Shown: positions 42,765 through 52,247, counted from the stretch's first letter. The stretch is DNA of 64,000 nucleotides from Ktedonosporobacter rubrisoli (GCF_004208415.1 NZ_CP035758.1:2108001-2172000), one strand, 5' to 3'. The notes: a model not told the origin generated them from the letters alone. Program-made: numbers and translations.

Positions 42765-43979
42765 ATGACGCACTGGCAAGTGGAGACATATCGAGATATG
42801 TTTCAAAACTCATCTTTTCGCCACTTCTGGCTAGGTTTTACGTTCTCGGCAATTGGAGATGCGATGACCCGCATCGCGCTTATCTGGTTTGTCTATCAAA
42901 CTACCGGTTCTCCCCAGGCTGTTGGCATACTGCTCCTGTGCTATACGGGTCCAGTGGTAGTGGGCGGGTTGGTTGCAGGTACGCTTTTAGATCGCTTTGA
43001 CCGGCGGATTATGATGCTGCTAGATAATGCAGTTCGCGGTATAGTTGTTGCAACGATCCCTCTTCTGTACTATTTCGGCCATCTTGCTCTCTGGTACATA
43101 TATCTGATTGCTCTGATTTATGGCTGTTTGATGATGATCTCCCTGGCCGGAGGGCCAGCGCTCATTCCTACTCTTGTTTCTCAGCCCCAATTGGCTACAG
43201 CTAATGCCTTGGAGACTTTGAGTTATACCTTGAGCGGAGTGCTTGGACCACCTGTGGCAGGCCTGTTGATTGCCAGGTTCGGAGCTCCCTCGGTAATCGT
43301 GGTAGATGCGCTCTCATACGCTTTCTTTGCTCTGGCTCTGGGAAGCATACGAATCAAGGTCGAGCAATCTCCCCAGGCTGATGCAGTTGGCAAAACGTAT
43401 CGATTTCGCGATGCTGTCGCTCTCCTGCTGCATAATAGGGTGCTTCTGGCTACTACTATTATGTTTATGTTGTTTAACGTTGGAGAAGGCTTTCTCTCAG
43501 TGTGGCTTCCTCTCTTTGCGGTTCAGGTACTACAAGGCGGGCCCGGTTTGTATGGAGTGTTATTGGGTATTCTGGCGGCGGGTGAGGTCATGGGCTCTAT
43601 TCTGGCAGGTAGCTTTGTGTTTCCCCTTTATCTGGGCCTGCTCATTTGCCTGGCCCAGATCCTCGCAGGTATTTCGCTTGGCTGCTTGCTTCTGGGAACC
43701 GGTATCTGGTGGACTGTAGTCGGACTGGCTCTCCTTGGCTTCTTTAGCGCACCGCTTACCATCTGGGCGCAGACGCTACGTATGCAGATTATCCCTGAAC
43801 AACTTCGTGGCCGGGTCTTTGCTCTCTTACGTACGCTTATGCAAAGTGCTGGCCCGCTGGCCAGTGGTGCGGCTGGTAGCCTGCTGCTTATCCTTGGGAT
43901 ACCGACAATGATTGCGCTCTCAGCACTCCTGATAGGGTTTCCTGGCTTGTTTGGCTGTGGGCTCAAGCAACTTCGTTAG
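42765..43979 (+). CDS. MFS transporter (MFS_3/EntS-like)
   Basis: About 404 residues with 12 predicted helices. 'FRHFWLGFTFSAIGDAMTRIAL' (in parts) and 'TGSPQAVGILLLCYTGPVVVGG' (in parts) mark the start; 'AGTLLDRFDRRIMML' is the loop 2-3 motif of the MFS_3 group. Relatives export siderophores, macrolides or other metabolites. AGGAGG lies 7 bases before the ATG at 42765; the frame begins at 42732. It ends convergently with the next gene behind a strong hairpin. The substrate is unknown. Confidence 0.88.
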   Translation: MTHWQVETYRDMFQNSSFRHFWLGFTFSAIGDAMTRIALIWFVYQTTGSPQAVGILLLCYTGPVVVGGLVAGTLLDRFDRRIMMLLDNAVRGIVVATIPLLYYFGHLALWYIYLIALIYGCLMMISLAGGPALIPTLVSQPQLATANALETLSYTLSGVLGPPVAGLLIARFGAPSVIVVDALSYAFFALALGSIRIKVEQSPQADAVGKTYRFRDAVALLLHNRVLLATTIMFMLFNVGEGFLSVWLPLFAVQVLQGGPGLYGVLLGILAAGEVMGSILAGSFVFPLYLGLLICLAQILAGISLGCLLLGTGIWWTVVGLALLGFFSAPLTIWAQTLRMQIIPEQLRGRVFALLRTLMQSAGPLASGAAGSLLLILGIPTMIALSALLIGFPGLFGCGLKQLR

Positions 43980-43999
43980 CCAACCGAATAGCTCATTGA

Positions 44000-44033
44000 G
44001 AAGAGGCAGATAAGAGCCTGTTTCTGCCTCTTC
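44000..44033. terminator. Bidirectional terminator hairpin
   Basis: GAAGAGGCAG (44000-44009) is perfectly complementary to CTGCCTCTTC (44024-44033) over a 14-base loop. It lies between two convergent genes. Confidence 0.65.
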
Positions 44034-44047
44034 AGATGTGTAGCAAC

Positions 44048-44713
44048 TTATTGTTTGAGCGTATTGGCGAGCCGGGAGGCCTCTGCGAGATCGTGTCTAG
44101 CTGCCTGGGCAATTCGTTCGGCGTCGGAGGGAGTATAGCCTTCCCCGTAGATTGCACCTTCGCGGCGAGGCGCCTCCATCAGCACTTCAGCTGACCCTTC
44201 TAAGGCGACAGGTACAAATCCCATCGCCGAGATAAGTTCGCGGCACACGTCGTCTGCCTCGGAAGCGAGGGCCGAGTAAAACATGGCGATGGGCCTATGC
44301 TCTCCCGCCGCGACCTCCGCCTGGAAGCCAGCCGTCAAGGTATTGAAGGCCTTGGCGATCTTCGCTCCAGGCAACCGGCGCTGATTAAAGGCAAGGGAAC
44401 TCAATCCCTCCAGATCAACCAGTCCCTGGCTGAATGGATTGGTGGCATCAATCACGATTTTCCCATGTACCTGTCCCATCTGGGAAAGGGCCATATCGAG
44501 TAGGTTCCAGGGGACGGAGAGCACAATGACCTTCGCCTGACTTGCGGCGACAGCCGGTGAGGCCGCTTGCACATGAGAGCCAAGCTGCTGCGCCAGAGCC
44601 TGAAGCCGTTGCTCGTCACGGGAAAAAGCCAGCGTTACCAGGTGCCCTTTGCTGGCAAATTGATGTGCCAGATTAGTGCCAATGTGACCAACGCCAATTA
44701 TCGCAATCTTCAT
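44048..44713 (-). CDS. NADP-binding oxidoreductase (F420-dependent NADP reductase-like)
   Basis: 221 residues. The Rossmann motif is 'IAIIGVGHIGTNLAHQFASKGH' (in parts), followed by 'VIVLSVPWNLLD' and 'GKIVIDATNPF', the layout of the NADP-oxidoreductase coenzyme F420-dependent family. Only the N-terminal domain plus a short helical C-terminus are present, typical for this group. Whether it uses F420 is unknown. It follows the SnoaL-domain gene by 13 bases, so the two form an operon. Confidence 0.85.
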   Translation of the reverse strand: MKIAIIGVGHIGTNLAHQFASKGHLVTLAFSRDEQRLQALAQQLGSHVQAASPAVAASQAKVIVLSVPWNLLDMALSQMGQVHGKIVIDATNPFSQGLVDLEGLSSLAFNQRRLPGAKIAKAFNTLTAGFQAEVAAGEHRPIAMFYSALASEADDVCRELISAMGFVPVALEGSAEVLMEAPRREGAIYGEGYTPSDAERIAQAARHDLAEASRLANTLKQ

Positions 44714-44726
44714 CCTTTGCTCCTTT

Positions 44727-45656
44727 TCAAATAGGGAGAGCTGGGTCAGGATCGGTTACCTGACGCGGAAACGCCATCTTCCAATCTACCAGCTCGCCTT
44801 TGGGTAATTGCAAGCCGCCATCCCCGACGATCTGTCGGCGGATCTTGCCCTCCTTGAGGAGGATGAAATGACTCTCCATCATTTTGCCCTGGTCCCCGGT
44901 AGGTGGGTTTCCGTAAAAGGTGCCGGTATTGTGAAAATGCAGGCGGATGCGCCAGCAGAGTTTCTGACCGTCCGCCGAAGCGAAATAATCATGCAAGCCA
45001 ACGCGCAGACCGGGATTGGCGATATGGAACTGTTCCACGAAGTTCCTGACAGTGTTCCAGCCGCGCAACGGCCACCCCAGTGGTGTATACAGCTCAACGT
45101 CTGGATCATAGAGCGTCTCTAGGGCTGCAAGATCTCTGGCACCAAAGGCTCGCACAAATCGTTCAGCGAGCGCGCGATCTGCTGGATTGACGGCTGGATC
45201 GCCTGGAACGGCCCCCAGCAGTTCCGGGGTAGGATCTCTCACCTCTGGAACAGCCAGCCCCCAATCCAGCAACAACAAGTGTGGCAAGTCAAAGGTTGAA
45301 AAACCGAGCACCTGTTCGGTGATCTGGCCACCTTGTATCTTGAGCATGGAGGTTAGTGACAGGACGCCACGCTGGTTGCTTGGCGCTCGACCAAAGCCAG
45401 TACCGAGATTCTGCCAGACGATGTGGTGACGCAGCGCCACCCGGCTACCGGAGGCATCGGCAAAAGCTTCATGCAAGGAAATCTGTGGGTCTGGGAAGGC
45501 CTGCAGGCACTCTTGAAGAAAGTGTGCCAGGTGCTCCCGCCCTTTGATTTGCCCCAGGATGCCATACACCTGCACAGATTCGGCATAGGCTGAGGCCAGA
45601 GCTTGCTTATCTCCCCTCCAGGCCCTTTGGAGAAGAGTGAGCAGTCGATCTAGCAT
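44727..45656 (-). CDS. Tandem SnoaL-like (NTF2-fold) protein
   Basis: 309 residues containing two SnoaL-like domains, about residues 5-130 and 155-300. Both halves show the cone-shaped NTF2 pattern ('VYGILGQIKGREHLAHFLQE' and 'LYTPLGWPLRGWNTVRNFVEQ', each in parts). SnoaL-like proteins include polyketide cyclases, isomerases and proteins of unknown role; single-domain forms are the norm. The duplication may create an internal dimer. It is co-transcribed with the oxidoreductase. The substrate is unknown. Confidence 0.8.
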   Translation of the reverse strand: MLDRLLTLLQRAWRGDKQALASAYAESVQVYGILGQIKGREHLAHFLQECLQAFPDPQISLHEAFADASGSRVALRHHIVWQNLGTGFGRAPSNQRGVLSLTSMLKIQGGQITEQVLGFSTFDLPHLLLLDWGLAVPEVRDPTPELLGAVPGDPAVNPADRALAERFVRAFGARDLAALETLYDPDVELYTPLGWPLRGWNTVRNFVEQFHIANPGLRVGLHDYFASADGQKLCWRIRLHFHNTGTFYGNPPTGDQGKMMESHFILLKEGKIRRQIVGDGGLQLPKGELVDWKMAFPRQVTDPDPALPI

Positions 45657-45971
45657 AGTATTATCCGCTCCATTATCATTGAATATTTAGCTTGAACTCA
45701 AAGATTTAACACATGCCAATGTATGCTATGTTACTCTCAAGAGAGGCCATCTGTCAAGATCGCGTGGGGAGGAATGATTCAATGAGACCGACCAGAAAAG
45801 TTTCCCCTCGGCCGGAGCTGGGGCGAAGAAAGATGAGAGCGCAAGAACCGATAGCGGCGTTGAGCAAGCAACAGCGCACACAGCTCGCTCCGTTTATTTT
45901 GTTTTTCCTGGAGAGGAGGTTGATGAGGGCCTGTTCCTGCTTATAGACTCACACGGCTTTTCTTGATGGCT
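45657..45971. other. Intergenic region with one possible small gene
   Basis: It holds the promoter of the SnoaL operon (minus) near its left end and a possible short plus-strand gene at 45782-45946. No other signal is recognised. Confidence 0.35.
45782..45946 (+). CDS. Possible small basic protein
   Basis: 54 codons with an unusually good ribosome site, GGGGAGGAA, 7 bases before the ATG. The first half is very basic; a short hydrophobic segment 'LAPFILFFLE' follows. No family is recognised, and the frame runs against the minus-strand genes on both sides. It is listed because of the ribosome site only. Confidence 0.3.
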   Translation: MRPTRKVSPRPELGRRKMRAQEPIAALSKQQRTQLAPFILFFLERRLMRACSCL

Positions 45972-46763
45972 TTAGCTGTGGACATGCTGATCCATAAAGG
46001 AGGCAAAGGTGGCGAGCTCTGGCGCAGCATACGGCCTGGCCTGGCCTTCTCCTCGATAGTCTTCTAAGGCGTGTTGGATGAGGCCTGAGAAGGTAGCGGG
46101 TAGCGCGTCTAACCCATAGCTCCCTCCTTCATCCTTGGAAAAGATGTGGCCTCCCTTAAGATAGGCGTAAACGCGACATGCATTAAGCACGAAATACACA
46201 GGGTACTGTTCCCTGCTATCGCGCGCATCCCAATAGTCGCCGATGATGGCACGCGCGTAATCCTCACCAGGGACCGTAGGGAGGACCTCGATTGCTGGTT
46301 TGCCGTAGAGGATAAGGCCGCGACGCCGGGTGATTGTTATATGGGCGGCTAAATCATAATCGTATCGCTCGTGCTTATTCCAGTCGCGCCAGGAGCCATC
46401 GGCGAGCTCTTCGCTAGTTTTTTTGCGCCAGTCTTCGCTGTAGTGAAGATCAAAGGGCAAAGGATGCCTGAAAGGATGAATATTGGGTAGGACCAGGAAG
46501 CTAATCTCGATGGGGCGCGGCGCGTTTGAGAGCTGCAAGAGCAGTTCCATGATGGCACGTTTGGCGGTAACGGACAGGCCTTGAGCTGTGATGATGAGCA
46601 AATCGAGATCGCTACGCTCAGGATTGAAGCAACCCATGGCCAATGAGCCGTGCAAAAAGATACTCACAAGCTCTATTCCAAGCATGTTTTGAAGTCGCTC
46701 GCTTAGTGTCTTAACCTGTGTGCGAATGGGAACGGGACAGGTGCTCCAACCATAGTGTGTCAT
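45972..46763 (-). CDS. Nucleotidyltransferase with DUF4111-like domain (aminoglycoside adenylyltransferase-like)
   Basis: About 263 residues. The nucleotidyltransferase motif GS-x10-DxD is seen as 'LHGSLAMGCFNPERSDLDLLI' (in parts), near residues 38-55. The helical C-terminal domain carries 'NACRVYAYLKGGHIFSKDEGG' (in parts), matching the DUF4111 domain of ANT(3'')/ANT(9) enzymes. It may add AMP to aminoglycosides such as streptomycin or spectinomycin; resistance is inferred. The ATG at 46763 follows GAGG at 9 bases; the frame extends to 46835. Confidence 0.83.
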   Translation of the reverse strand: MTHYGWSTCPVPIRTQVKTLSERLQNMLGIELVSIFLHGSLAMGCFNPERSDLDLLIITAQGLSVTAKRAIMELLLQLSNAPRPIEISFLVLPNIHPFRHPLPFDLHYSEDWRKKTSEELADGSWRDWNKHERYDYDLAAHITITRRRGLILYGKPAIEVLPTVPGEDYARAIIGDYWDARDSREQYPVYFVLNACRVYAYLKGGHIFSKDEGGSYGLDALPATFSGLIQHALEDYRGEGQARPYAAPELATFASFMDQHVHS

Positions 46764-46877
46764 CTTGTAGTTCCTCGGATGATTAGCAGGGCTTCTAAGC
46801 CTATGAAAAGCCATGTTGTGCTTGAGATAGTGCAAAGCGCAAGCCTGGATGATGTGTTTCGTCCAGGGCTGCAGGGC

Positions 46878-47819
46878 TTAGATTTTCTCGGCTTTGGCCT
46901 TAGCGGTCTTCTTAGCGGGTATGGGATCGCTCAAGGTCTCAAGCAAAAGCCCTTGTGCGATCGCCGCACAATCGCCCCAGTGTGCTGTAGCCTCGCGTAC
47001 TTCCTGCTCACTGGCCAGGGGCTGGCCCAGGTAAGCCTGACTGATGGCCTTGCGTACGCCCAGATCACCGGCCACAACGCAGGAACGGCCCAGCGTGCGT
47101 AGCAGTAGCCATTCAGCAGTCCAGCGTCCAATGCCGCGTAGCTTCGTCAGGCGCTCGATCACCTCGTCATCTGGTAATTCTATCAATTCGGCCAGCCGCA
47201 ATTGTCCACTGGCTACGGCCTCGGCGGCGCTAATTACATATTCGGCCTTGCGTGTGCTCCACTGCAGAGCGCGAATATCCGCTACAGAGGCGGCAGCCAG
47301 GCGCTCGGGCGAGAAGCTATACACAATCTGACCGCCTACCTGGTGCGCCTCGCCGAAGCTCTCAGCCAGGCGGCTGCGAATGGTTGTGGCCCAGCGCAAG
47401 TTCACCTGTTGGGCGCTAATGCTGCGTATCAAGGCCGCCAACAGATCAAACTGGCGCACAGGGCGCAGGCCTGGAAAGCGCTGATGGAGCTGAGCTACGA
47501 TTGGATCTTTCTGCAGCAAGGTATTGAAGCTGCTCGGAACAGGCAAGAAGGTGCTTAGAATAGCTTGTTGGATCGCGCTCTGATAGCATGCATCCTCGAT
47601 AGAGACAAGGAGAGCCGGTTCCTGGCGCGTGCCCTGTACCGTACAGGCATAAGCGATATGCTGACCATTCAGTGGTAACGTTCTGATGAGTGTGGTGCCA
47701 TCCCAGCGATCGAGCAAGTCGTCGCCTGAGCGCTTGAACAGATCTATAGAGAGGGGAATATCGATAGGTCCGGCTAAGTGTACTGTGAACGTTACATGTT
47801 GTTGGGCTGGAATACTCAT
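46878..47819 (-). CDS. alkA: DNA-3-methyladenine glycosylase II (AlkA-like)
   Basis: 313 residues of the HhH-GPD superfamily. The helix-hairpin-helix 'LTKLRGIGRWTAEWLLLRTLG' (in parts) is followed by the catalytic Asp in 'VVAGDLGVRKA'. The N-terminal 120 residues form the AlkA-type beta domain. It excises a range of alkylated bases. AAGGAG precedes the ATG. A Tag glycosylase is encoded 8 kb away. It lies 115 bases upstream of the nucleotidyltransferase gene on the same strand. Confidence 0.88.
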   Translation of the reverse strand: MSIPAQQHVTFTVHLAGPIDIPLSIDLFKRSGDDLLDRWDGTTLIRTLPLNGQHIAYACTVQGTRQEPALLVSIEDACYQSAIQQAILSTFLPVPSSFNTLLQKDPIVAQLHQRFPGLRPVRQFDLLAALIRSISAQQVNLRWATTIRSRLAESFGEAHQVGGQIVYSFSPERLAAASVADIRALQWSTRKAEYVISAAEAVASGQLRLAELIELPDDEVIERLTKLRGIGRWTAEWLLLRTLGRSCVVAGDLGVRKAISQAYLGQPLASEQEVREATAHWGDCAAIAQGLLLETLSDPIPAKKTAKAKAEKI

Positions 47820-48313
47820 GCGGGCTCCTTGTCTGAGCTTCTTTTCCTACTGGGCAAATATGCCAAGAATTTCGGCTTGTTCTTCTACTCTACCACCCTG
47901 ATCTCTGCTGGAAGTATAGCAGAAAGGGTTCTACTCAGCAATCGGCTGAGAGAGAGCGATAGCCTGCAGCTTACTGGGCCAGAATTGCTCAGTTGTGCGC
48001 TCTGAAGTTTCTCCAACGCTTGCCGATGTTATCTCTTGTAGAAAAGCCAGCGATTTACTACAACCGTTAGGCGGGCAGAAGGTCTGTACGTAGGGAGGGC
48101 TGAAACCGCTAGCTAAGCTATGGCGTGTATAAATGCAGTAGCGCTTCTCAAGTAGTGATATGTGTTATGTCATGTGTCCGAAGAATAGTAGAGGGATATC
48201 GTTGTCATATGGTGTAAAACTAACAAATAAACGTAAATGTCGAAGCATATTTACTGTTGCTTGAAAAAATAGTTAAACAGTTATGGCACATGTTGCCGGG
48301 GAGCCTGGAGATC
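47820..48313. other. Long divergent intergenic region
   Basis: Between alkA (minus) and the MFS gene (plus). AT-rich in its last 150 bases, where a promoter for the MFS gene must lie. No palindrome, RNA or small gene could be supported. Confidence 0.35.
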
Positions 48314-49786
48314 ATGCATGCAATGAGCAGTAACGAAAAAAAGGATGTGAAGGCCGTCAGAACGAATATTCCAGCTCGGATGGATCGTCTCCCCTGGAGT
48401 AGATGGCACTGGTTGGTGATCCTCTCTCTAGGTATTACCTGGATTCTCGATGGGCTGGAAGTCACCATTATCGGTTCAATTGTGGGAGTGCTCAAAGATC
48501 CACATACTCTGGCTCTCTCTGACATAGAGGTTTCGGGCGCTGGTACTGCCTATCTGATCGGCGCTGTATTGGGGGCGCTTTTCTTTGGGCGCATGACCGA
48601 TAAGCGTGGGCGAAAACTCCTCTTTATGATTACACTTGGCGTGTATCTTATTGCTACTATCGCGACTGCCTTCTCCTTTAATTTCTACTGGTTTCTCCTG
48701 TGCCGCTTCTTTACGGGTGCCGGTATAGGGGGAGAATATGCGGCAATTAACTCGGCAATTGATGAGCTCATTCCGGCTCGCGTGCGCGGCTGGGCGGATC
48801 TTGCGATAAACGGAACCTGGTGGGTTGGCACGGCCTTTGGGGCGGCGCTGACCGCTGTGCTGACTAATCCTCATTTGTTGCCGGTAGATCTGGGCTGGCG
48901 CCTGGCCTTTGCCCTGGGCGCAATATTGGGCCTGGCGATCCTGCTGGTGCGGCGCCATGTTCCCGAGAGTCCACGCTGGTTAATGATGCATGGGCGCTTT
49001 GACGAAGCCGAGGAGGTCGTAGGCATGATCGAGCACGAGGTAATGAAGGAAGATCATATTACTTCCTTGCCTGATCCCCAGGGCTCTATGCTTATTCGAC
49101 CGTTGGGAACTGTGAGCTATAGGCAGATTGCGCGCACGATGCTGAAAGAGTATCCCACGCGTTCCCTGTTGGGTTTTGCCCTGATGGTTGGGCAAGCCTT
49201 TCTCTATAACGCGATCTTCTTTACCTACGGCCTGGTGCTCACGACTTTTTATCATATTCCCAATAGCAGTGTAGGCTTTTACCTGATTCCGTTTGCCATA
49301 GGCAATATCTTCGGACCGCTAACGATTGGGCGCCTGTTTGATACCATCGGGCGCAGGCAGATGATTAGCTTTACCTACATCTTCTCGGGGGTGCTGCTGG
49401 CGATTACGGGCTGGCTCTTTGCTCAGGGTATGCTTAATGCCGTAACGCAGACAATCTGCTGGTCGATCATCTTCTTCTTTGCCTCAGCCGGAGCCAGTTC
49501 AGCCTATCTTACGGTGAGCGAGGTATTCCCGCTGGAGGTGCGCGCCCTGGCGATTGCCCTCTTTTATGCGATTGGGACCGGTGCCGCCGCTCTGGCTCCT
49601 GTATTGTTTGGTATTCTCATCCACACCAATAAGCCTATAGATGTCTTCTATGGCTACCTGTTTGGTGCGCTACTGATGGCTAGCGCGGGTGTGATCGCCA
49701 TTTTCTTTGGCGTTAAAGCTGAGCGACAATCGCTGGAAAGTATCGCTCGACCGCTTTCGCACGTGGAGGAATCAGCGCTTGCATGA
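48314..49786 (+). CDS. MFS transporter (sugar/metabolite:H+ symporter family)
   Basis: About 490 residues with 12 predicted helices. 'ITWILDGLEVTIIGSIVG' in helix 1, the loop motif 'GRMTDKRGRKLLF', 'FFTGAGIGGEYAAINSAIDEL' (in parts) and the helix 10-11 'SEVFPLEVRALAIALFY' fit the sialate/benzoate-like MFS symporters. The ATG at 48314 is chosen with GGGGAG upstream; the frame starts at a TTG at 48257. It is followed, 97 bases on, by a UspA gene. The substrate is unknown. Confidence 0.86.
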   Translation: MHAMSSNEKKDVKAVRTNIPARMDRLPWSRWHWLVILSLGITWILDGLEVTIIGSIVGVLKDPHTLALSDIEVSGAGTAYLIGAVLGALFFGRMTDKRGRKLLFMITLGVYLIATIATAFSFNFYWFLLCRFFTGAGIGGEYAAINSAIDELIPARVRGWADLAINGTWWVGTAFGAALTAVLTNPHLLPVDLGWRLAFALGAILGLAILLVRRHVPESPRWLMMHGRFDEAEEVVGMIEHEVMKEDHITSLPDPQGSMLIRPLGTVSYRQIARTMLKEYPTRSLLGFALMVGQAFLYNAIFFTYGLVLTTFYHIPNSSVGFYLIPFAIGNIFGPLTIGRLFDTIGRRQMISFTYIFSGVLLAITGWLFAQGMLNAVTQTICWSIIFFFASAGASSAYLTVSEVFPLEVRALAIALFYAIGTGAAALAPVLFGILIHTNKPIDVFYGYLFGALLMASAGVIAIFFGVKAERQSLESIARPLSHVEESALA

Positions 49787-49882
49787 CGATTGGCTGGCAA
49801 TCCAGATCTCTGTAGATCTGCGTACTTTCCTGCCAGCTTGAGCGCTCGTAATATGAAGAGAATTATTGAAGGAGTACAGGGC

Positions 49883-50917
49883 ATGTTCAAGCGGATTCTC
49901 GTTCCTCTGGATGGCTCAAAGCGAGCCGAGTGCGCAGTACCCATTGCGGCCCGCCTGGCGCGCGCCTTTGGGGGAACTATCTTTCTTGTGCGTGTGGTAA
50001 ATACGGTTCCGAGTTCTTTACCTTCGGCTCCAGCCAGACCTATGCTTATTCAGACTGTAAGTAATGTTGATAGGGAACTGGCCGAGAGTTATCTACAGGG
50101 GATAGCCAGTTCAGGGCTGTTAGCAGGGATTTCGCTGCAGACGGTGGTGCCCTTTGGGCTTGTTCCTGCCAGTATTCTCACGACTGCTGCCGATAAACAT
50201 GCGGATATAATCGTAATGTGTAGCCATGGCTACACAGGTATTACGCGCTGGTGGATGATAGGTTCCGTGGCGGCAAAAGTTGCTCCCTTTGCTGAGATCC
50301 CGGTCCTGGTTTTGCACGAGGGCGGACCACTGCCGCAGGAACGCCAGGCCGGAGGCAAGCCTTTACGCGTTCTGGTGCCTCTTGATGGATCTGACTATGC
50401 TAGCGCTGCTCTGGCTCCAGCGGCGTATCTCGCCGCCGCCCTGGCGGCGCCTGCTCAGGGAGAGTTACATCTTACCCATGTGGTCCAGCCTGCCAGCCCT
50501 TTGCTTCATAGAGGGCGTGATCTGCAATATGCACAGGCAAGTCGAAATATGGCCAGGGCGTATCTGGATACCCTTATGCGCCAGATGCACGAAGGCGCGG
50601 ATGGAGCAGACATTGCCGCACTCAACCTGCAGCTCTCTTCATCGGTAGCTATCGATGAGGATATTGCGCAAGGGGTTGTGCGGGTGGCCGAGCACGGCAG
50701 GAATGGAGAAGGCGCTGAGGTAGCTGGAGGCTGTGATCTGATAGCGATGACGGCCCAGGGGCATAGCGGACCACAGCGCTGGATGGGGAGCGTGACTGAA
50801 CGCGTGCTCCATACCTCACGCTTGCCGTTGTTCATTATTCGAGCATCTCGGGAACAGGTCAACACTTATGCTTGGTCGTCAGCTGACGCCGGAAAATCGG
50901 CGGGTTTGCCTGGATAG
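49883..50917 (+). CDS. Tandem-domain universal stress protein (UspA family)
   Basis: About 344 residues with two UspA domains. Each begins with the strand 'FKRILVPLDGSKRAE' or 'LRVLVPLDGSDYAS'. The nucleotide-binding pattern is 'MCSHGYTGITRWWMIGSVA' in the first and 'MTAQGHSGPQRWMGSVTERVL' (in parts) in the second. Both resemble ATP-binding forms. The ATG at 49883 follows AAGGAG at 9 bases; the frame is open from 49790. Its last 52 bases overlap the convergent kinase-like gene. Confidence 0.87.
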   Translation: MFKRILVPLDGSKRAECAVPIAARLARAFGGTIFLVRVVNTVPSSLPSAPARPMLIQTVSNVDRELAESYLQGIASSGLLAGISLQTVVPFGLVPASILTTAADKHADIIVMCSHGYTGITRWWMIGSVAAKVAPFAEIPVLVLHEGGPLPQERQAGGKPLRVLVPLDGSDYASAALAPAAYLAAALAAPAQGELHLTHVVQPASPLLHRGRDLQYAQASRNMARAYLDTLMRQMHEGADGADIAALNLQLSSSVAIDEDIAQGVVRVAEHGRNGEGAEVAGGCDLIAMTAQGHSGPQRWMGSVTERVLHTSRLPLFIIRASREQVNTYAWSSADAGKSAGLPG

Positions 50918-51576
50918 CGAGGCATACCTGTCGCGGGTCCCAGCTCTTCTGCCGGCACATTGAGCCGGCTCGCCTTTCGTTCCAGCGCTAAACAGATCAG
51001 CTCAACGCAGCTGTCAAGATCAAGAACTGCTGTGTTGAGGATGAGATCATACAGGTGAGGATCTGTATGCTGGCAATGGAATTCTGTTTGCATAAAATGA
51101 GCGCGGGCGTGGTCTTTCTCCTGAATGCGCGTCTGCGCTGCGTCCGTGTCCAGGCCTTCACGATAAGCTACATAAGCTATTCGTTGCGCCAGCGGTGCTA
51201 CCACGCGCACATGCAATACACCACGTTGTTCGGCCAGTAATACCTGTCCACCACGGCCAACGATTACGGCATGACCGTTGTGGGCTGCCTCCAGAACGAT
51301 ATGCCTGATTCTCTCGTGATATGCTCGCAGCTCTGCCGAGCTTATGGGATATGGCCACTGTATCAGTCGCGAGAAGATATCTCTGCTTTTCTCATCGTGG
51401 GCTTGTATCACAGCTTCGGCGATATGAAGCTCACGCGCGGCCTGCGCGATAATTTGGTGATCAACTAGCTGCCAGCCCAGACGATGGGCCAGGCGCCGAG
51501 CAATCTCTCCACCTCCGCTACCATACTCGCGCGAGATTGTGATGGCTTGCATTGCGGCGCTAAGCTGCTCATCCAT
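50866..51576 (-). CDS. Cytidylate kinase-like protein
   Basis: 236 residues of the cytidylate-kinase-like family. The phosphate-binding segment is 'ITISREYGSGGGEIARRLA'. The core 'GHAVIVGRGGQVLL' and 'VRVVAPLAQRIAYV' are typical. Conventional Cmk substrate residues are not all obvious, so its true substrate may differ. It overlaps the end of the UspA gene by 52 bases on the opposite strand, which could allow antisense effects. It has its own promoter region to the right. Confidence 0.83.
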   Translation of the reverse strand: MDEQLSAAMQAITISREYGSGGGEIARRLAHRLGWQLVDHQIIAQAARELHIAEAVIQAHDEKSRDIFSRLIQWPYPISSAELRAYHERIRHIVLEAAHNGHAVIVGRGGQVLLAEQRGVLHVRVVAPLAQRIAYVAYREGLDTDAAQTRIQEKDHARAHFMQTEFHCQHTDPHLYDLILNTAVLDLDSCVELICLALERKASRLNVPAEELGPATGMPRYPGKPADFPASADDQA

Positions 51577-51909
51577 ATGCGTACCTCCATTGGCTTCGCT
51601 GACCAGCTAACCGGCGAGACTTCATCGTCACTGCTATGCTGACCTTAGCCTTCAGAACGACAGATGTAGAAAGCCAGTGTTTAGGGCTAAAAGAGGCTCA
51701 ACATAAGACTATTAGATATCTATTGTACAGCTATATAATCACATATATAAATATAGTATACAACAGGAGATCATAGGAGGTAAAAATTACGCAGCAATCA
51801 GGCTCTTATGAAGATATACAAGGTTCAGCAGGCCTGGAAGAGGAAATCTGTGGCGCTTAATCCGGGAGGCCACAGATCGTTAAATAGAGGTAAGTTAAGC
51901 AAGAAACCT
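51577..51909. other. Intergenic region with terminator hairpin
   Basis: AT-rich spacer between two minus-strand genes. It contains a hairpin at 51846-51877. AT-rich DNA near 51720-51770 may hold the promoter of the kinase-like gene. Nothing else is seen. Confidence 0.4.
51846..51877 (-). terminator. Terminator hairpin of the HTH gene
   Basis: ATCTGTGGC (51846-51854) is perfectly complementary to GCCACAGAT (51869-51877). It lies 30 bases after the stop of the minus-strand HTH gene, with a T/C-rich stretch following in that direction. Confidence 0.5.
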
Positions 51910-52104
51910 TCAATCTTTATCGGGGTTATAGCGTCTGCGGCGCTGCTCGATGAAAGCTTCTAAAGCGGCGGGCTCGATCTGATAGCGGCCAAAGATGTCT
52001 TTTTCAGCCTGTAGTTCGCCTTTTTTAATCCAACGTCGCACTGTCTTTTCATCTACTTCCATGGTGCGTGCTACATCCTTGATCGTCATTTGCTTATCAC
52101 TCAT
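51910..52104 (-). CDS. Small excisionase/MerR-type HTH protein
   Basis: 64 residues. 'MTIKDVARTMEVDEKTVRRWIKKG' (in parts) and 'GRYQIEPAALEAFIEQR' match the winged HTH of the excisionase/DUF helix-turn-helix 17 family. Such proteins act as small DNA-binding factors, in mobile elements or as stand-alone regulators. No integrase is nearby, so regulation is more likely. It is divergent from the hypothetical gene at 52376, which it may control. Confidence 0.8.
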   Translation of the reverse strand: MSDKQMTIKDVARTMEVDEKTVRRWIKKGELQAEKDIFGRYQIEPAALEAFIEQRRRRYNPDKD

Positions 52105-52247
52105 TTATTTTTATATACTCCCCTCTTGATGATAGGTACATTTTATATCACGAGAGACAATTGGTCAATTTATGGGTAGACAAGTGTGGGCAAATTATGG
52201 TATTCTACGGAGTGAGTGGGAATATTCCTATAAATAGCACAAAAAAA

